Below, piece after piece: positions 1-8,869 of a DNA stretch of 22,284 nucleotides; within the stretch, counting starts at the first letter, position 1, and each line of letters starts with the position of its first letter. The notes beneath the pieces were generated by a model that saw only the letters and a list, made by a program, of their open reading frames with translations, had not been told where the DNA came from and searched no databases. Position numbers and translations under genes: made by a program. The DNA comes from JBKJZO01 sp046715235 (GTDB lineage Bacteria > Actinomycetota > Actinomycetes > BP-191): the NCBI GenBank assembly GCA_046715235.1, contig JBKJZO010000023.1, forward strand, positions 1 through 22,284. The letters run 5' to 3'.

Positions 1-1
1 G

Positions 2-280
2 CTCGTGGTCAAGCACACGACCCGCTCGACGAAGGCCGTGGTGCGCGAGCTGGGCGACCGGCTCGACGTGACCAGCCTCGCGGTCTCCGCGACCGACGCG
101 CTGCATCTCAACGAGATCGGGCAGGTAACGCTGCGCACGGCGCAGCCGCTGTTCTTCGACGACTACCGCCGCAACCGGGCGACCGGCGCTTTCATCCTTA
201 TCGACGAGTCCACGGGCGCAACGCTCGGCGCGGGCATGGTCGGCGCGTCCGCCGTACGCCCGCTTGCGGTGACGCGATGA
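2..280 (+). CDS. cysN: Sulfate adenylyltransferase large subunit CysN, C-terminal end (partial)
   Basis: CysN is the GTPase subunit of ATP sulfurylase. With CysD it activates sulfate to adenosine 5'-phosphosulfate in the cytoplasm, the first step of assimilatory sulfate reduction. Only the last 92 or so codons are here; the gene enters from the left edge. The visible part is the C-terminal beta-barrel of the EF-Tu-like fold, ending in the family's characteristic stretch DDYRRNRATGAFILIDE followed by a short tail. The protein stops there, so it is a stand-alone CysN and not a CysNC fusion with APS kinase. The ABC importer genes follow on the same strand, which fits a sulfur-assimilation operon. 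The GTPase domain and the partner CysD lie outside the window and cannot be checked. Confidence 0.9.
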   Translation, partial: LVVKHTTRSTKAVVRELGDRLDVTSLAVSATDALHLNEIGQVTLRTAQPLFFDDYRRNRATGAFILIDESTGATLGAGMVGASAVRPLAVTR

Positions 281-378
281 CGCACGACCGCTGGGTGCGC
301 ACCGCCAACGTGGGCTGGTGCCCGAACAACGACCGGCCGGGGTCGCGATGTCTGCTGCTGTGCTCCGCAGCCAGCTGA
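277..378 (+). CDS. Possible 33-aa Cys-containing small ORF between cysN and the ABC importer
   Basis: This ATG overlaps the cysN stop codon as ATGA and opens 33 codons ending at TGA, 28 bases before the lipoprotein gene. The peptide has Cys at 15, 25 and 29, two of them near its end (SRCLLLCSAAS). No clear Shine-Dalgarno sequence precedes it, so translation would depend on coupling to cysN. Cys-rich upstream ORFs that sense cysteine are known before sulfur genes in mycobacteria, and short leader peptides are common before actinobacterial sulfur genes. This peptide does not match a leader family I recognise. It may simply be a chance ORF in the intergenic space. Confidence 0.25.
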   Translation: MTHDRWVRTANVGWCPNNDRPGSRCLLLCSAAS

Positions 379-406
379 CATCCCTCTCCCGAAAGGTTCC
401 GTTCCA

Positions 407-1513
407 ATGCACCGCCATAGGTATTTCGCGGTTCTGCCCCTGGTAGTCGCGGTCGCTGTGACGACCGGCTGCGCCGCGAAGGTCGGCACCGACAGGGCCG
501 ACGCGACCACAGCCTCGTCATCCAGCAGCACGTCCGCTGCGCCAGCCGCAAGCACCGACAAGATCAGGCTCGGCTACTTCGCCAACATCACGCATGCGAT
601 ACCGGTCGTCGGCGTCGAGAAGGGCATTTTCGCCAAGCATCTGGGTGCCACGAAGCTCGAGACGCAGACCTTCAACGCGGGCCCCGCTGCCGTTGAGGCG
701 CTGTTCGGCGGCAGCATCGACGCGACCTACATCGGCCCCAACCCGGCCATCAACGCTTTCGCCAAGAGCAAGGGCGAGGCCGTGCGGGTCATCGCCGGTG
801 CGACCACCGGTGGCGCGTCGCTTGTCGTCCAGTCCGATGCCGGCATCAAGACAGCGGCTGACCTCAAGGGCAAGACCATCGCCACGCCGCAGAAGGGCGG
901 CACGCAGGACGTCGCGCTGCGGGCGTGGCTGGCGGACGAAGGCGTCGCGACCGGCGTTGGCGCCGGGGCGGTGAACGTCCTCAACACCGAGAACGCGACG
1001 ACGCTCACCCAGTTCCTCGACAAGAAGATCGCCGGCGGGTGGCTGCCCGAGCCGTGGGCATCGCGACTGGTGCTCGAGGGCAAGGGCACGGTGCTGGTCG
1101 ACGAGAAGGAGCGTTGGGCCGACGGCAAGTTCGTCACGACGCACCTGCTCGTGTCGACCAGGTTCCTGGCCAAGCACCCGGACGTCGTGAAGAAACTGCT
1201 CGAGGGTCACGTCGAAACAGCAGCCTGGATCAACGGCAACAAAGCCGAGGCCCAGACAACGCTCAACGCCGGCATCAAGACAGTGACGGGCAAGGCGCTC
1301 AAGGACGACGTCCTTGCGCGAGCGTTCGGACAGATCAGCGTCACCAATGACCCCGTCGCAAGCTCGCTGGCGAAGACGGCGGACAACGCGGTGAAGACGG
1401 GCCTGCTGAAGGAAGTCGACCTCAAGGGGATCTACGACCTGACGCTGCTCAACGAAGTGCTCAAGGCCGCGGGTGAGCCCGCGGTCGCCGATGCGGGCCT
1501 TGGAAAGGGCTGA
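407..1513 (+). CDS. ABC transporter substrate-binding lipoprotein, sulfonate/taurine (SsuA/TauA) type
   Basis: This is the extracytoplasmic binding component of an SsuABC/TauABC-type importer, 368 aa. It begins with a basic n-region and a hydrophobic segment ending TTGC at residues 19-22. Cys22 is the likely lipidation site, although Thr in place of Leu at -3 makes the lipobox atypical. A Thr/Ser/Ala-rich linker follows to about residue 50. The NMT1/SsuA-like periplasmic fold then starts with IRLGYFANITHAIP and has the usual GSIDATYIGPNPAINA segment. An AAAGG-like ribosome-binding site lies about 12 bases before the ATG. It follows cysN and is followed by the matching ATPase and permease genes. 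The substrate could be a sulfonate, taurine, a sulfate ester or sulfate itself; the sequence alone does not decide, but the cysN neighbour argues for a sulfur source. Confidence 0.88.
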   Translation: MHRHRYFAVLPLVVAVAVTTGCAAKVGTDRADATTASSSSSTSAAPAASTDKIRLGYFANITHAIPVVGVEKGIFAKHLGATKLETQTFNAGPAAVEALFGGSIDATYIGPNPAINAFAKSKGEAVRVIAGATTGGASLVVQSDAGIKTAADLKGKTIATPQKGGTQDVALRAWLADEGVATGVGAGAVNVLNTENATTLTQFLDKKIAGGWLPEPWASRLVLEGKGTVLVDEKERWADGKFVTTHLLVSTRFLAKHPDVVKKLLEGHVETAAWINGNKAEAQTTLNAGIKTVTGKALKDDVLARAFGQISVTNDPVASSLAKTADNAVKTGLLKEVDLKGIYDLTLLNEVLKAAGEPAVADAGLGKG

Positions 1514-1520
1514 CCGAGAG

Positions 1521-2306
1521 ATGACGGTCGAAGCTGTGGACACTGGCGAGGATGTGCGCGTGGAGCGCGATGTTGCGGTGTCGGTGCGCGGTGTTACCAA
1601 GGCTTTCTCGAAGGGTCCGGTCGTCCTCGACGGGATCACGCTCGAGATCGGCCAAGGTGAATTCGTCTGCCTGCTCGGTGCTTCCGGGTGCGGCAAGTCC
1701 ACACTTCTTTCGATCATCGCCGGCCTCGACGAGCCCACGACCGGGCTCGTCGATGTGCCGGGGCCCAAGCCCGGGCTGATGTTCCAGGAGCCCGCGCTGT
1801 TCCCGTGGCTCACGGCTCGGCAGAACGTCGAGCTGGCACTGCGCCTGCGCGGCGTCGGCCGCGGCCAGCGCCGGCGACAGGCCGACGACCTGCTCGCGCT
1901 GGTGCACCTACGCGACGCAGGTGACAAGCGGGTGCACGAACTGTCCGGTGGCATGCGGCAGCGGGTCGCGATGGCTCGCGCGTTCGCTCAGGACAGCCGA
2001 GTGTTGTTGATGGACGAGCCGTTCGCGGCTCTCGACGCGATCACCCGTGACGCGCTGCACGATGAGCTCATCCGCCTGCGCACCGAGCTCGGCCTCACGG
2101 TCGTGTTCGTGACGCACAACGTCCGTGAGGCGGTTCGCCTGGGCGACCGGGTGCTGCTCATGTCGTCGCGGCCGGGGCGGGTCGCTCGCGAGTACCCCGT
2201 CGCCATCCCTCAGCCGCGGCGGATCGAGTCTCCCGACGTTTCCGCCCTCTCGGTCGAGATCACCGACCACCTGCGCGAGGAGATCCGCCGTCATGGCCAA
2301 CACTGA
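1521..2306 (+). CDS. ABC transporter ATP-binding protein, SsuB/TauB type
   Basis: This is the cytoplasmic ATPase of the importer, about 261 aa. All nucleotide-binding motifs are present: Walker A GASGCGKST (about residues 53-61), Q-loop in MFQEPALFPW, ABC signature LSGGMRQR (about 141-148), Walker B VLLMDEP (about 161-167) and the switch His in THNVREAV (about 199). The PALFPWLT stretch after the Q-loop is typical of the nitrate/sulfonate/taurine subfamily. I chose ATG 1521 because it lies 7 bases after the lipoprotein stop, with GAAAGGG 13 bases upstream. In-frame starts at 1473 and 1491 would overlap the lipoprotein gene. The 3' end overlaps the permease gene by 14 bases, so the two are probably translationally coupled. 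Confidence 0.9.
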   Translation: MTVEAVDTGEDVRVERDVAVSVRGVTKAFSKGPVVLDGITLEIGQGEFVCLLGASGCGKSTLLSIIAGLDEPTTGLVDVPGPKPGLMFQEPALFPWLTARQNVELALRLRGVGRGQRRRQADDLLALVHLRDAGDKRVHELSGGMRQRVAMARAFAQDSRVLLMDEPFAALDAITRDALHDELIRLRTELGLTVVFVTHNVREAVRLGDRVLLMSSRPGRVAREYPVAIPQPRRIESPDVSALSVEITDHLREEIRRHGQH

Positions 2307-3159
2307 CTCGCTCGCGCAGCTCGAAGCCGGCCTCGACGCGTTAGAAGGCACCACCGAACGCAAGCGCAGTCGCCGTACCCTCGCCGCGCTCTTCCCCCCG
2401 CTCCTCGTCGTCGCGGTCTTCGGCCTCGTGTGGCAGCTGGCTGCTGCCAACAACTGGTTCGACAAGAGAGACGAGGTGCTGCCCTCCCCCGGGCAGACGT
2501 GGACCGCCTTGCTCGATCAGTGGGACCAGGGCCGCGTCCAGGCCGCGGTCGCCAACAGCCTCATCAGAGGCGGCCAGGGTTTCCTCGCCAGCATGGTCGT
2601 CGGCACGCTGCTGGGGTTGCTGCTGGCCCGCTCCCGCTTCGCCCGCGCGGCTCTGGGCCCCTTCGTTTCGGGCCTGCAGAGCCTGCCGTCCGTCGCGTGG
2701 GTGCCCGCCGCGATCATCTGGTTCGGCATCAGCGACGCGGCGATCTACTTCGTGATCCTGTTCGGTGCCGTCCCCTCCATAGCCAGCGGACTTGTCTCTG
2801 GCATCGACCAGATCCCGCCGCTCTACCAGCGCGTCGGACGCGTGCTCGGTGCCCGCGGCGCGGCCGCGATGCGGCACGTGATCATCCCCGCGTCGATGCC
2901 GGGTTACGTGGCCGGGCTCAAGCAGGGCTGGGCCTTCTCGTGGCGCTCGCTGATGGCCGCTGAGCTGATGGCCCGCTCCGACAATCTCGGCCTGGGACTC
3001 GGGGGTTTCCTCGACGGAGGCCGGGTCGAAAACGACATGGCGATCGTCTTCACCGGCATCCTGGTCATCCTCGCCGTCGGCGTGGGCATCGACCAGCTGA
3101 TCTTCTCCCCCATCGAGCGACGGGTCCTGCGCCGCCGCGGCCTGGCGCTGGAAACTTAG
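2293..3159 (+). CDS. ABC transporter permease, SsuC/TauC type
   Basis: This is the membrane permease of the importer, about 288 aa. A hydrophilic N-terminus of about 30 residues precedes the first membrane helix (PPLLVVAVFGLVWQLAA). Further helices include a segment with SMVVGTLLGLLLARS and one with FVILFGAVPSIASGLVSG, giving about six in all. The EAA loop that contacts the ATPase is visible as RHVIIPASMPGYVAGLKQGW, the binding-protein-dependent permease signature. The ATG at 2293 lies inside the 3' end of the ATPase gene; the frame stays open upstream to 2125, but that extension only overlaps ATPase coding sequence. It is the last gene of the cysN-importer group: 94 bases separate it from the acyl-CoA synthetase, which has its own strong ribosome-binding site. 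Confidence 0.9.
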   Translation: MANTDSLAQLEAGLDALEGTTERKRSRRTLAALFPPLLVVAVFGLVWQLAAANNWFDKRDEVLPSPGQTWTALLDQWDQGRVQAAVANSLIRGGQGFLASMVVGTLLGLLLARSRFARAALGPFVSGLQSLPSVAWVPAAIIWFGISDAAIYFVILFGAVPSIASGLVSGIDQIPPLYQRVGRVLGARGAAAMRHVIIPASMPGYVAGLKQGWAFSWRSLMAAELMARSDNLGLGLGGFLDGGRVENDMAIVFTGILVILAVGVGIDQLIFSPIERRVLRRRGLALET

Positions 3160-3253
3160 CGACACGCCTCACCGGTCCCCCAGGGGCGACTCGCGCGCTA
3201 CGTTTGCTCCGCGGCAGCTCGACGCTTGAGTTGGCGGGACCCGAGGAGCTCAG

Positions 3254-5068
3254 GTGCAGGAGTACACGACACCAGGAACTGTCGACATCGGCCCCGGTGA
3301 GAACATCACCGACCTGGTCTGGAAGAACGAGCGCGAGTACGCCGACCATGTCGTGTTCGCCCGACGCGCCGGTTCCGAGTGGGTCGACGTGTCGGCCACC
3401 GAGTTCGCGACCGAGGTGCGCCGGCTCGCCGCCGGGATGATCAACGCGGGCGTGCGCGCCGGAGACCGCGTCGCGCTGATGAGCCGGACCAGCTACGAGT
3501 GGACGCTCATCGACTTCGCGATCTGGACTGCCGGCGCGGTGACCGTGCCCATCTACGAGACCTCGAGCGCCGAGCAGGTCGAGTGGATCCTGCGCGACTC
3601 CGGCGCCGTCGCCATTTTCGTCGAGCTCGACCGGCACGGCGCGGTCGTCGCCGAAGTGCGAGCCAGTGGCTCGACTCCGCAGTGCACGAACGTCTGGCAG
3701 ATCGACGCCGGTGACCTCGCGGCACTGGCGCGCGACGTCGACGCCGACGACCCCGAGCTGACGGCGCGGCGCAGCGCGCTGACGCCTGACTCGCTCGCGA
3801 CCGTGATCTACACATCCGGTACGACGGGGCGCCCGAAAGGCTGCGAGCTCACCCACGGCAACCTGCTCTACGAGGTCTACGCGACCGGCATCGCGTTCGG
3901 CGACTTCCTCAACGAGACCGGGTCCTTGCTGCTGTTCGTGCCGCTCGCGCACGTGCTCGGCCGGGCGACCCAACTGACCTGTTTCAACGCCCGCACCCGC
4001 GTCGGGTTCAGCCCCGACATCAAGAACCTCGTCGCTGAACTCGCGGAGTTCAAGCCGACGTTCCTGCTCGCCGTACCGCGGGTGTTCGAGAAGGTCTACA
4101 ACGGGTCGAAGGCGAAGGCGCACGCCGAGGGCAAGGGCGCCATCTTCGACAAGGCCGACCACGTCGCGGTGGCCTACAGCGAGGCGCTCGACCGTGGTGG
4201 CGCCGGACTCGCGCTGCGCGCGCAGCACGCGGTGTTCGACAAGCTCGTCTACTCCAAGCTTCGCCACGCTCTCGGCGGCGAGGTGCGGCACTGCGTCTCC
4301 GGCGGCGCGCCACTCGGCACCCGGCTCGGGCACTTCTTCCGCGGGATCGGCGTCGTCGTACTCGAGGGCTACGGCCTGACCGAGAGCACCGCGGGCACCG
4401 CCTCCAACAGCACACACGCGCTGAAAATCGGGACCGTGGGCAAGCCGATGCGTGGCACCGGGGCACGCATCGCGCCCGACGGTGAGTTGCTGCTGCGCGG
4501 CGGCAACATCTTCCGCCGCTACTTCAACAACCCCGAAGCGACCCGGGACGCGTTCACCGAGGACAACTGGTTCAGGACCGGCGATCTGGGCGCCATCGAC
4601 GACGACGGCTACATCACCATCACCGGCCGGAAGAAGGAGATCCTGGTCACCGCGGGCGGCAAGAACGTCGCGCCCGCCGTACTCGAGGATCGCCTGCGCG
4701 CGCACTCACTCGTCAGCCAGTGCATCGTCGTTGGCGACGCGCGGCCGTTCATCGGTGCGTTGGTCACGATCGATCCCGACGCGATCTCGGGCTGGAAGAA
4801 ACAGCACGGCAAGGACCCCGAGACGTCGATCGCCGACCTCACCGATGACGCCGACCTGCGTGCGTCGATCCAGCAGGCGATCACGGAGGCCAACAAGGCG
4901 GTGTCGGCGGCCGAGGCCATCAAGGCGTTCAGGATCCTGCCGGTCGACTTCACGGAGGAGGGCGGTCAGCTCACCCCGTCGATGAAGTTGAAGCGGTCGG
5001 TCGTGATGCAGGAGTTCGCGGCCGACGTCGAGTCGATCTACGCCGGCACCGGCCCCGCCAAGAGCTGA
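3254..5068 (+). CDS. fadD15: Long-chain fatty acyl-CoA synthetase, FadD15 type
   Basis: This enzyme of the adenylate-forming superfamily would activate long-chain fatty acids to acyl-CoA through an acyl-AMP intermediate. The 604-aa length matches the FadD15 family. Visible motifs are the P-loop YTSGTTGRPKGCELTHGN (about residues 186-203), the adenine-binding GYGLTEST, the ATP-binding Asp in WFRTGDLGAIDDDG, and the hinge ITGRKKEILVTAGGKNVAP that leads into the C-terminal subdomain. The start is a GTG, chosen because GAGGAG lies 6 bases upstream and the protein then begins like other FadD15 proteins. The 3' end overlaps the convergent mannosyltransferase gene by 31 bases. The fadD15-pimB' tail-to-tail arrangement is also that of M. 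tuberculosis Rv2187/Rv2188c, which supports the subfamily. The true chain-length preference is unknown. Confidence 0.88.
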   Translation: MQEYTTPGTVDIGPGENITDLVWKNEREYADHVVFARRAGSEWVDVSATEFATEVRRLAAGMINAGVRAGDRVALMSRTSYEWTLIDFAIWTAGAVTVPIYETSSAEQVEWILRDSGAVAIFVELDRHGAVVAEVRASGSTPQCTNVWQIDAGDLAALARDVDADDPELTARRSALTPDSLATVIYTSGTTGRPKGCELTHGNLLYEVYATGIAFGDFLNETGSLLLFVPLAHVLGRATQLTCFNARTRVGFSPDIKNLVAELAEFKPTFLLAVPRVFEKVYNGSKAKAHAEGKGAIFDKADHVAVAYSEALDRGGAGLALRAQHAVFDKLVYSKLRHALGGEVRHCVSGGAPLGTRLGHFFRGIGVVVLEGYGLTESTAGTASNSTHALKIGTVGKPMRGTGARIAPDGELLLRGGNIFRRYFNNPEATRDAFTEDNWFRTGDLGAIDDDGYITITGRKKEILVTAGGKNVAPAVLEDRLRAHSLVSQCIVVGDARPFIGALVTIDPDAISGWKKQHGKDPETSIADLTDDADLRASIQQAITEANKAVSAAEAIKAFRILPVDFTEEGGQLTPSMKLKRSVVMQEFAADVESIYAGTGPAKS

Positions 5069-6162
5069 GCGAACCTGCCGGCCAGCGCATCCCATTCCCA
5101 CTCGCGCTCGACCCAGTCGCGACCGGCAGCTCCCATCTCCTTGGCTCGCACGGGGTCAGAGAGCAGGGATGCCACCGCGTCGGTGACCTGCGCGACGGTG
5201 CCGTCGACGACGAGCCCGGTCACGCCGTCGATGACCGCCTCCGGCGCACCCCCCGATCGCCCGGCCACGACGGGAAGCCCGACCGCGGCTGCCTCGAGGT
5301 AGACGATGCCGAGGCCTTCGACGTCGAGGCCGGCGAACCTCGTCCGGCAAGGCATGGCGAACACATCACCGGCCGCGTAGTGCGCCGGGAGGTCCTGCCA
5401 GGGCACTGCGCCGGTGAAGCGGACATGCTCGGCGACGCCTGCTTCGACCGCGAGGCGCTGCAGCCTGGGCATGTCCGGGCCGCCTCCGACGACGAGCAGC
5501 GCCGTGTCGGGGACCTGCCGCCGTACGTCGGCGAGCGCAGCGATCAGCGTGTCCTGGCCCTTGCGTTGCATGAGACGCGAGACGCACACGACGACCGGCC
5601 GATCGCTCAGGTCGTGCCGCGTGCGCACCCCGGCGCCGTCGGCGTCCGGGCTGAAAACAGTGGTATCCACGCCAGGTGGCAGCCGGACCAGCTCAGCCGG
5701 GCCGAAGGCGCGTCCGATCCGCCCGCGGGTGTATTCGCTGACAAAGGTGACTACGTCGCACGCGCGCCCGATCCGGCCGAGCACCTGCCTCGCGCCGGGC
5801 GTCAGCGCCCAGCCGGTCTCGTGGCCGTGAGTGGACGCGAGCACGCGGCGTACGCCGGCGGTGCGCAGTGGCGCGGCCAGCAGCCCCAGCGGAGCCGCGG
5901 CCCCGAACCAGGCGGTGTCGCATCCTTCGGCGCGCGCGATGTCGCACACGCGCCGGCGTACCGAAGGCAACGGCAGCAGCAGCCTGGTCTTGTCGCGCAC
6001 GACCTGGAAGTCCTGCGCCGCGTCGAACTGCCTCCACCCCTGGGACGACGACGCGTAGACGACCACGTCGTCGGCGGGCAGCCGGGAAACCAGCGAGTGG
6101 ACGTACTGCTGAATGCCGCCCGCGCGCGGCGGGAAGTCGTTAGTGACGGCGAGCAGCTTCAC
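5038..6162 (-). CDS. pimB: GDP-mannose-dependent phosphatidylinositol monomannoside mannosyltransferase PimB'
   Basis: This GT4-family (GT-B fold) glycosyltransferase of 374 aa would add the second mannose to Ac1PIM1, giving Ac1PIM2 on the cytoplasmic face of the membrane, an early step toward PIMs, lipomannan and LAM. The N-terminal acceptor domain has the loop PPRAGGIQQYVHSL, and the C-terminal nucleotide-sugar domain has VSRLMQRKGQDTL and the EX7E element in GLGIVYLEAAAVGLPVVAG. Both match the PimB' family, as does its position next to fadD15 and downstream of an NlpC/P60 gene. The start is GTG, overlapping the stop of the M48 protease gene by 4 bases (GTGA). It is the last gene of the envelope operon. 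A role as another GT4 mannosyltransferase cannot be wholly excluded from sequence alone. Confidence 0.87.
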   Translation of the reverse strand: MKLLAVTNDFPPRAGGIQQYVHSLVSRLPADDVVVYASSSQGWRQFDAAQDFQVVRDKTRLLLPLPSVRRRVCDIARAEGCDTAWFGAAAPLGLLAAPLRTAGVRRVLASTHGHETGWALTPGARQVLGRIGRACDVVTFVSEYTRGRIGRAFGPAELVRLPPGVDTTVFSPDADGAGVRTRHDLSDRPVVVCVSRLMQRKGQDTLIAALADVRRQVPDTALLVVGGGPDMPRLQRLAVEAGVAEHVRFTGAVPWQDLPAHYAAGDVFAMPCRTRFAGLDVEGLGIVYLEAAAVGLPVVAGRSGGAPEAVIDGVTGLVVDGTVAQVTDAVASLLSDPVRAKEMGAAGRDWVEREWEWDALAGRFAQLLAGPVPA

Positions 6163-7466
6163 CGCGCCGCCACCGGTCGCAGGTCGCCGGGCTCCGGTAG
6201 GCCGTGCGCGCGCGCCCAGGTGCGCGCGAGTGCGATGCGCTCGGGCACGGTCGGGTGCGTGTAGAAGAGCCCGTAGATCAAAGGCGGGGGGTCGAGGTCG
6301 CTCAGGTTGGTGATCGCCAGCCGCCGCTCCGTCGCCGCGAACGTCTGCGGGTCGCGAGTCAGGTCGAGTGAGTGCACGTCGGCCCGGGCCTCGATCCGGC
6401 GGCTGACGAGCGTGGAAACCGGACCGGACAGTGTGGCCACGACCGTCACGAGAAACAGCAGCAGCGCCACACCGCGCGGATCAGCGGCGTTGTCGGCGCC
6501 GGCCCTGCGCACGAGCCCGGCGGCACCGAGGGCGAGCCACAGCAGCGGCATGGATGCGGCCGCGGCAAGCGCACCGAGCGCCGTACCGACGAGCACGTCC
6601 TGGCGCTTGGCGTGCCCGAGCTCGTGTGCGACGACGAGCCGTACCTCCTGCGGCGGCGCGGTCTCGACCAGGGTGTCGTATACGACGATCCGGCGGGTCC
6701 CGCCGAAACCGCTGACATAGGCGTTGAGCGCCGTCGTACGCCGTGATGCGTCGGCGACGAGCACATCGCGCACTGGTACGCCGTCGGCCTTAGCCAGCTG
6801 CAGCAACGAGTCGCGCAGCGGCCCCGCGGGCATCGACGTGAACTTGTTGAACACCGGCTCGAGCACCACCGGGTAGAGGAACGAAAGGCTGAACACGAAC
6901 GCCGCGGCGGCTGCGGCGCCCCACGCCCACCAGGTGCGGGGAGCCGCTCTGGCCAATCCGTAGAACATCGTCAGTGACAGGGTGAGGATCACCGCGTGCA
7001 CGCCCGCTGACTTCACCTGGTCAACGGCCCAGGTGCCCCAGGTCTGCGTCGACAGCCCGAACCGGCGCTGCACCCGCTCGCTCCACACCGAAAGCGGCAA
7101 CGTGACTATCCGGCCGATGAGTGAGATGGCGATCCCGCCGACGACGGCCTTCGTCCACCAGCCGCCGCCGAGCGGGCGGGCGAGCGCGTCGACGATGCGT
7201 GAGCCGACCGTGGTCAGCCCGAGCAGGGCCGCGACGACCAGACTGGCGATGAGTGCGCCGTACGCCGGAGGGCGCACCCTGCTGCGGTAGGCGACCTCTC
7301 GCGCGATCTCCGACGCGGCGAAGTCGCGGCGGTAGTCGGCGGCGGCGCGAGCCGTGCCAGACGGCGTCGACAACGGCTGCCACGGCGTTGTCATGACGGT
7401 CAAGACGGCTAGCAGCAGACCCAAAACGAGCAGCGCCACGACGGCCGGCGTACGCGATCCGCTCAC
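6159..7466 (-). CDS. M48 family integral membrane zinc metalloprotease (Ste24/HtpX-like)
   Basis: This 435-aa membrane protease has the M48 zinc site HELGH at residues 281-285 and a downstream metal-ligand Glu359 in RRIEARADVHSL, the conserved ExxAD-type element. Hydrophobic segments lie near residues 8-27, 70-88, 105-125, 155-172, 180-203, 292-320 and 333-352. The length and the many helices before the zinc site resemble Ste24/CaaX-protease-type M48 enzymes more than the shorter HtpX. Actinobacteria generally do not prenylate proteins as eukaryotes do, so the likely role is membrane protein quality control or processing of an envelope protein. Both ends overlap neighbours by 4 bases (GTGA), the start being GTG, so it is co-translated with the peptidase-MA-like gene and pimB'. 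The natural substrate is not evident. Confidence 0.85.
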   Translation of the reverse strand: MSGSRTPAVVALLVLGLLLAVLTVMTTPWQPLSTPSGTARAAADYRRDFAASEIAREVAYRSRVRPPAYGALIASLVVAALLGLTTVGSRIVDALARPLGGGWWTKAVVGGIAISLIGRIVTLPLSVWSERVQRRFGLSTQTWGTWAVDQVKSAGVHAVILTLSLTMFYGLARAAPRTWWAWGAAAAAAFVFSLSFLYPVVLEPVFNKFTSMPAGPLRDSLLQLAKADGVPVRDVLVADASRRTTALNAYVSGFGGTRRIVVYDTLVETAPPQEVRLVVAHELGHAKRQDVLVGTALGALAAAASMPLLWLALGAAGLVRRAGADNAADPRGVALLLFLVTVVATLSGPVSTLVSRRIEARADVHSLDLTRDPQTFAATERRLAITNLSDLDPPPLIYGLFYTHPTVPERIALARTWARAHGLPEPGDLRPVAAR

Positions 7467-8869
7467 GAGAGCTTGGCCTGCAGGTAGGCGCGCCAGTCGG
7501 CAGTGAATGCCTCCGGCGTCGTGTTCAGCAACCTGGTCATGGCCTCTTCCAGCGCGGCCTGCGTGTCGCCCTTGCTCGCGCCCATTGCGCGGTAGAAGGC
7601 GACGAGGGTCTTCTCACCCCAACGATCCGCGATCATCCTGCACGCCAGCCACGCGCCTTCGTAGGCTTGCGGCAACCGCGGGCTGTCGCCGTCGAAATCC
7701 GCGAAGGTGGCGAGCACCGCCGGAATCTTGCCGCGCCGGATCTCTTGTGCGAGTTCCTGCGCAGCCACGGTCGCCGCGACACCGGACCCGCGATAGCCGA
7801 CGAAGTCAGCGAACCCTTCGACGAGCCACGCCGGCGTGTTGGATGAGGTTGCCGAGCGGGACGCTACGTGCGTCACCTCATGAGTGAGCACGACCCGTTT
7901 GCCAAGCCGGGTGAGTTTGTCGAAGTTCGGAGGGTTGATGATCACGCGGATGCCGACCGACCGGTAGCTGCCGGACTCCTCGCTTACCTGCGAAACCGCC
8001 ACAGCGGCGATGTGTCCGAGCGCAGTGCGGGTACCGATCAGGTCACTGACCTGCCGCTGCGAGGTCGGCACGAGTACGACGACGCGCTGGTTCCAGTCTT
8101 TGCCCCACACCGCACTCACTCGCGGGATCGCGGCCTCGACCTCGCGCGCGATCAGCTGCAGGTAGGCCCGCCGCCCCCGCGGACCGAGCACCAGGGTCTG
8201 CGCGGTTTTGATGACGTCGACGGGCCCGAAGTCCCAGACAGCGCGTGCGGTGGCGTGGCCCGGGCGGTCGAAGTCGCTGTCGCCGGCGACGTACCACCTC
8301 TCGCCGCGCCGGGCGAACGTGAGGCGCTGCACAAGATCGGTCGCCTCAGTGTCGAAATCGAGGAGTCGGTACTGCAGCGAAACCTTCGGCGCGTAGACCT
8401 CATCGGCTGCGTACTTCTTCTCGATATCGCTGCTGATCGCCTCGAGCTCGCCGGCGTCGACGTCGTACGTCCACGTCGACAGCGGCACCGCGCGAAGGTT
8501 GTCGAACGTCCTGATCTGCTCACGCAGGAACGCCGGGTCGGCGGGATCGACGGTCGCCTGGTACGCCGCCCGGTCGCGGCCCAGCAATGCCTTCGCCCGC
8601 GCCTCGAGCAACGTTGTGATCGCGGCCGTTGAGCCGGTGTCCACCGATGCTGTTGCGGTGACGGACGGCGCAGCCGTTACTACCGCATCAAGCGCCGGCG
8701 GAGTCGCCCGCGCTGCTGCCGACGTCGATGCCTCGCGCCGGCGTGACGAGGAAGGGGCCTCGCCATACCGCTCGGCGATCGATGTGCCAGCGAGTGTCAG
8801 CTGGCCGACGACACCGGCGGCGACGACGACCTGGAACCAGCGCGGCAGCCCGCCGGGACGTGTGGACAT
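7463..8869 (-). CDS. Membrane-anchored peptidase MA-like zinc protein
   Basis: This is a 468-aa protein with an N-terminal signal-anchor (WFQVVVAAGVVGQLTLAG), a Ser/Ala/Thr-rich linker, then a region at about residues 85-195 that looks like a small alpha/beta NTF2-like domain. The C-terminal half is a gluzincin-type zinc peptidase domain: HEVTH at about 330-334, followed by the third ligand Glu in WLVEGFADFVGYRG, as in the peptidase MA-like family. The active site should face outside the membrane. I prefer the ATG at 8869; a TTG two codons upstream (8875) is possible, and neither has a strong ribosome-binding site. It overlaps the M48 protease gene by 4 bases. The family assignment is good, but the substrate is unknown; the operon context suggests envelope maintenance. 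Confidence 0.75.
   Translation of the reverse strand: MSTRPGGLPRWFQVVVAAGVVGQLTLAGTSIAERYGEAPSSSRRREASTSAAARATPPALDAVVTAAPSVTATASVDTGSTAAITTLLEARAKALLGRDRAAYQATVDPADPAFLREQIRTFDNLRAVPLSTWTYDVDAGELEAISSDIEKKYAADEVYAPKVSLQYRLLDFDTEATDLVQRLTFARRGERWYVAGDSDFDRPGHATARAVWDFGPVDVIKTAQTLVLGPRGRRAYLQLIAREVEAAIPRVSAVWGKDWNQRVVVLVPTSQRQVSDLIGTRTALGHIAAVAVSQVSEESGSYRSVGIRVIINPPNFDKLTRLGKRVVLTHEVTHVASRSATSSNTPAWLVEGFADFVGYRGSGVAATVAAQELAQEIRRGKIPAVLATFADFDGDSPRLPQAYEGAWLACRMIADRWGEKTLVAFYRAMGASKGDTQAALEEAMTRLLNTTPEAFTADWRAYLQAKLS

Noticed and set aside
518..1954. Long minus-strand ORF opposite the ABC importer genes
   Set aside because: It is antisense to two clear ABC genes, is rich in Arg, Pro and Ser, has no recognisable motif and arises from GC-rich codon bias.
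3065..4705. 546-aa minus-strand ORF opposite fadD15
   Set aside because: It mirrors fadD15 codons, has no family resemblance and spans a gene boundary; a high-GC shadow.
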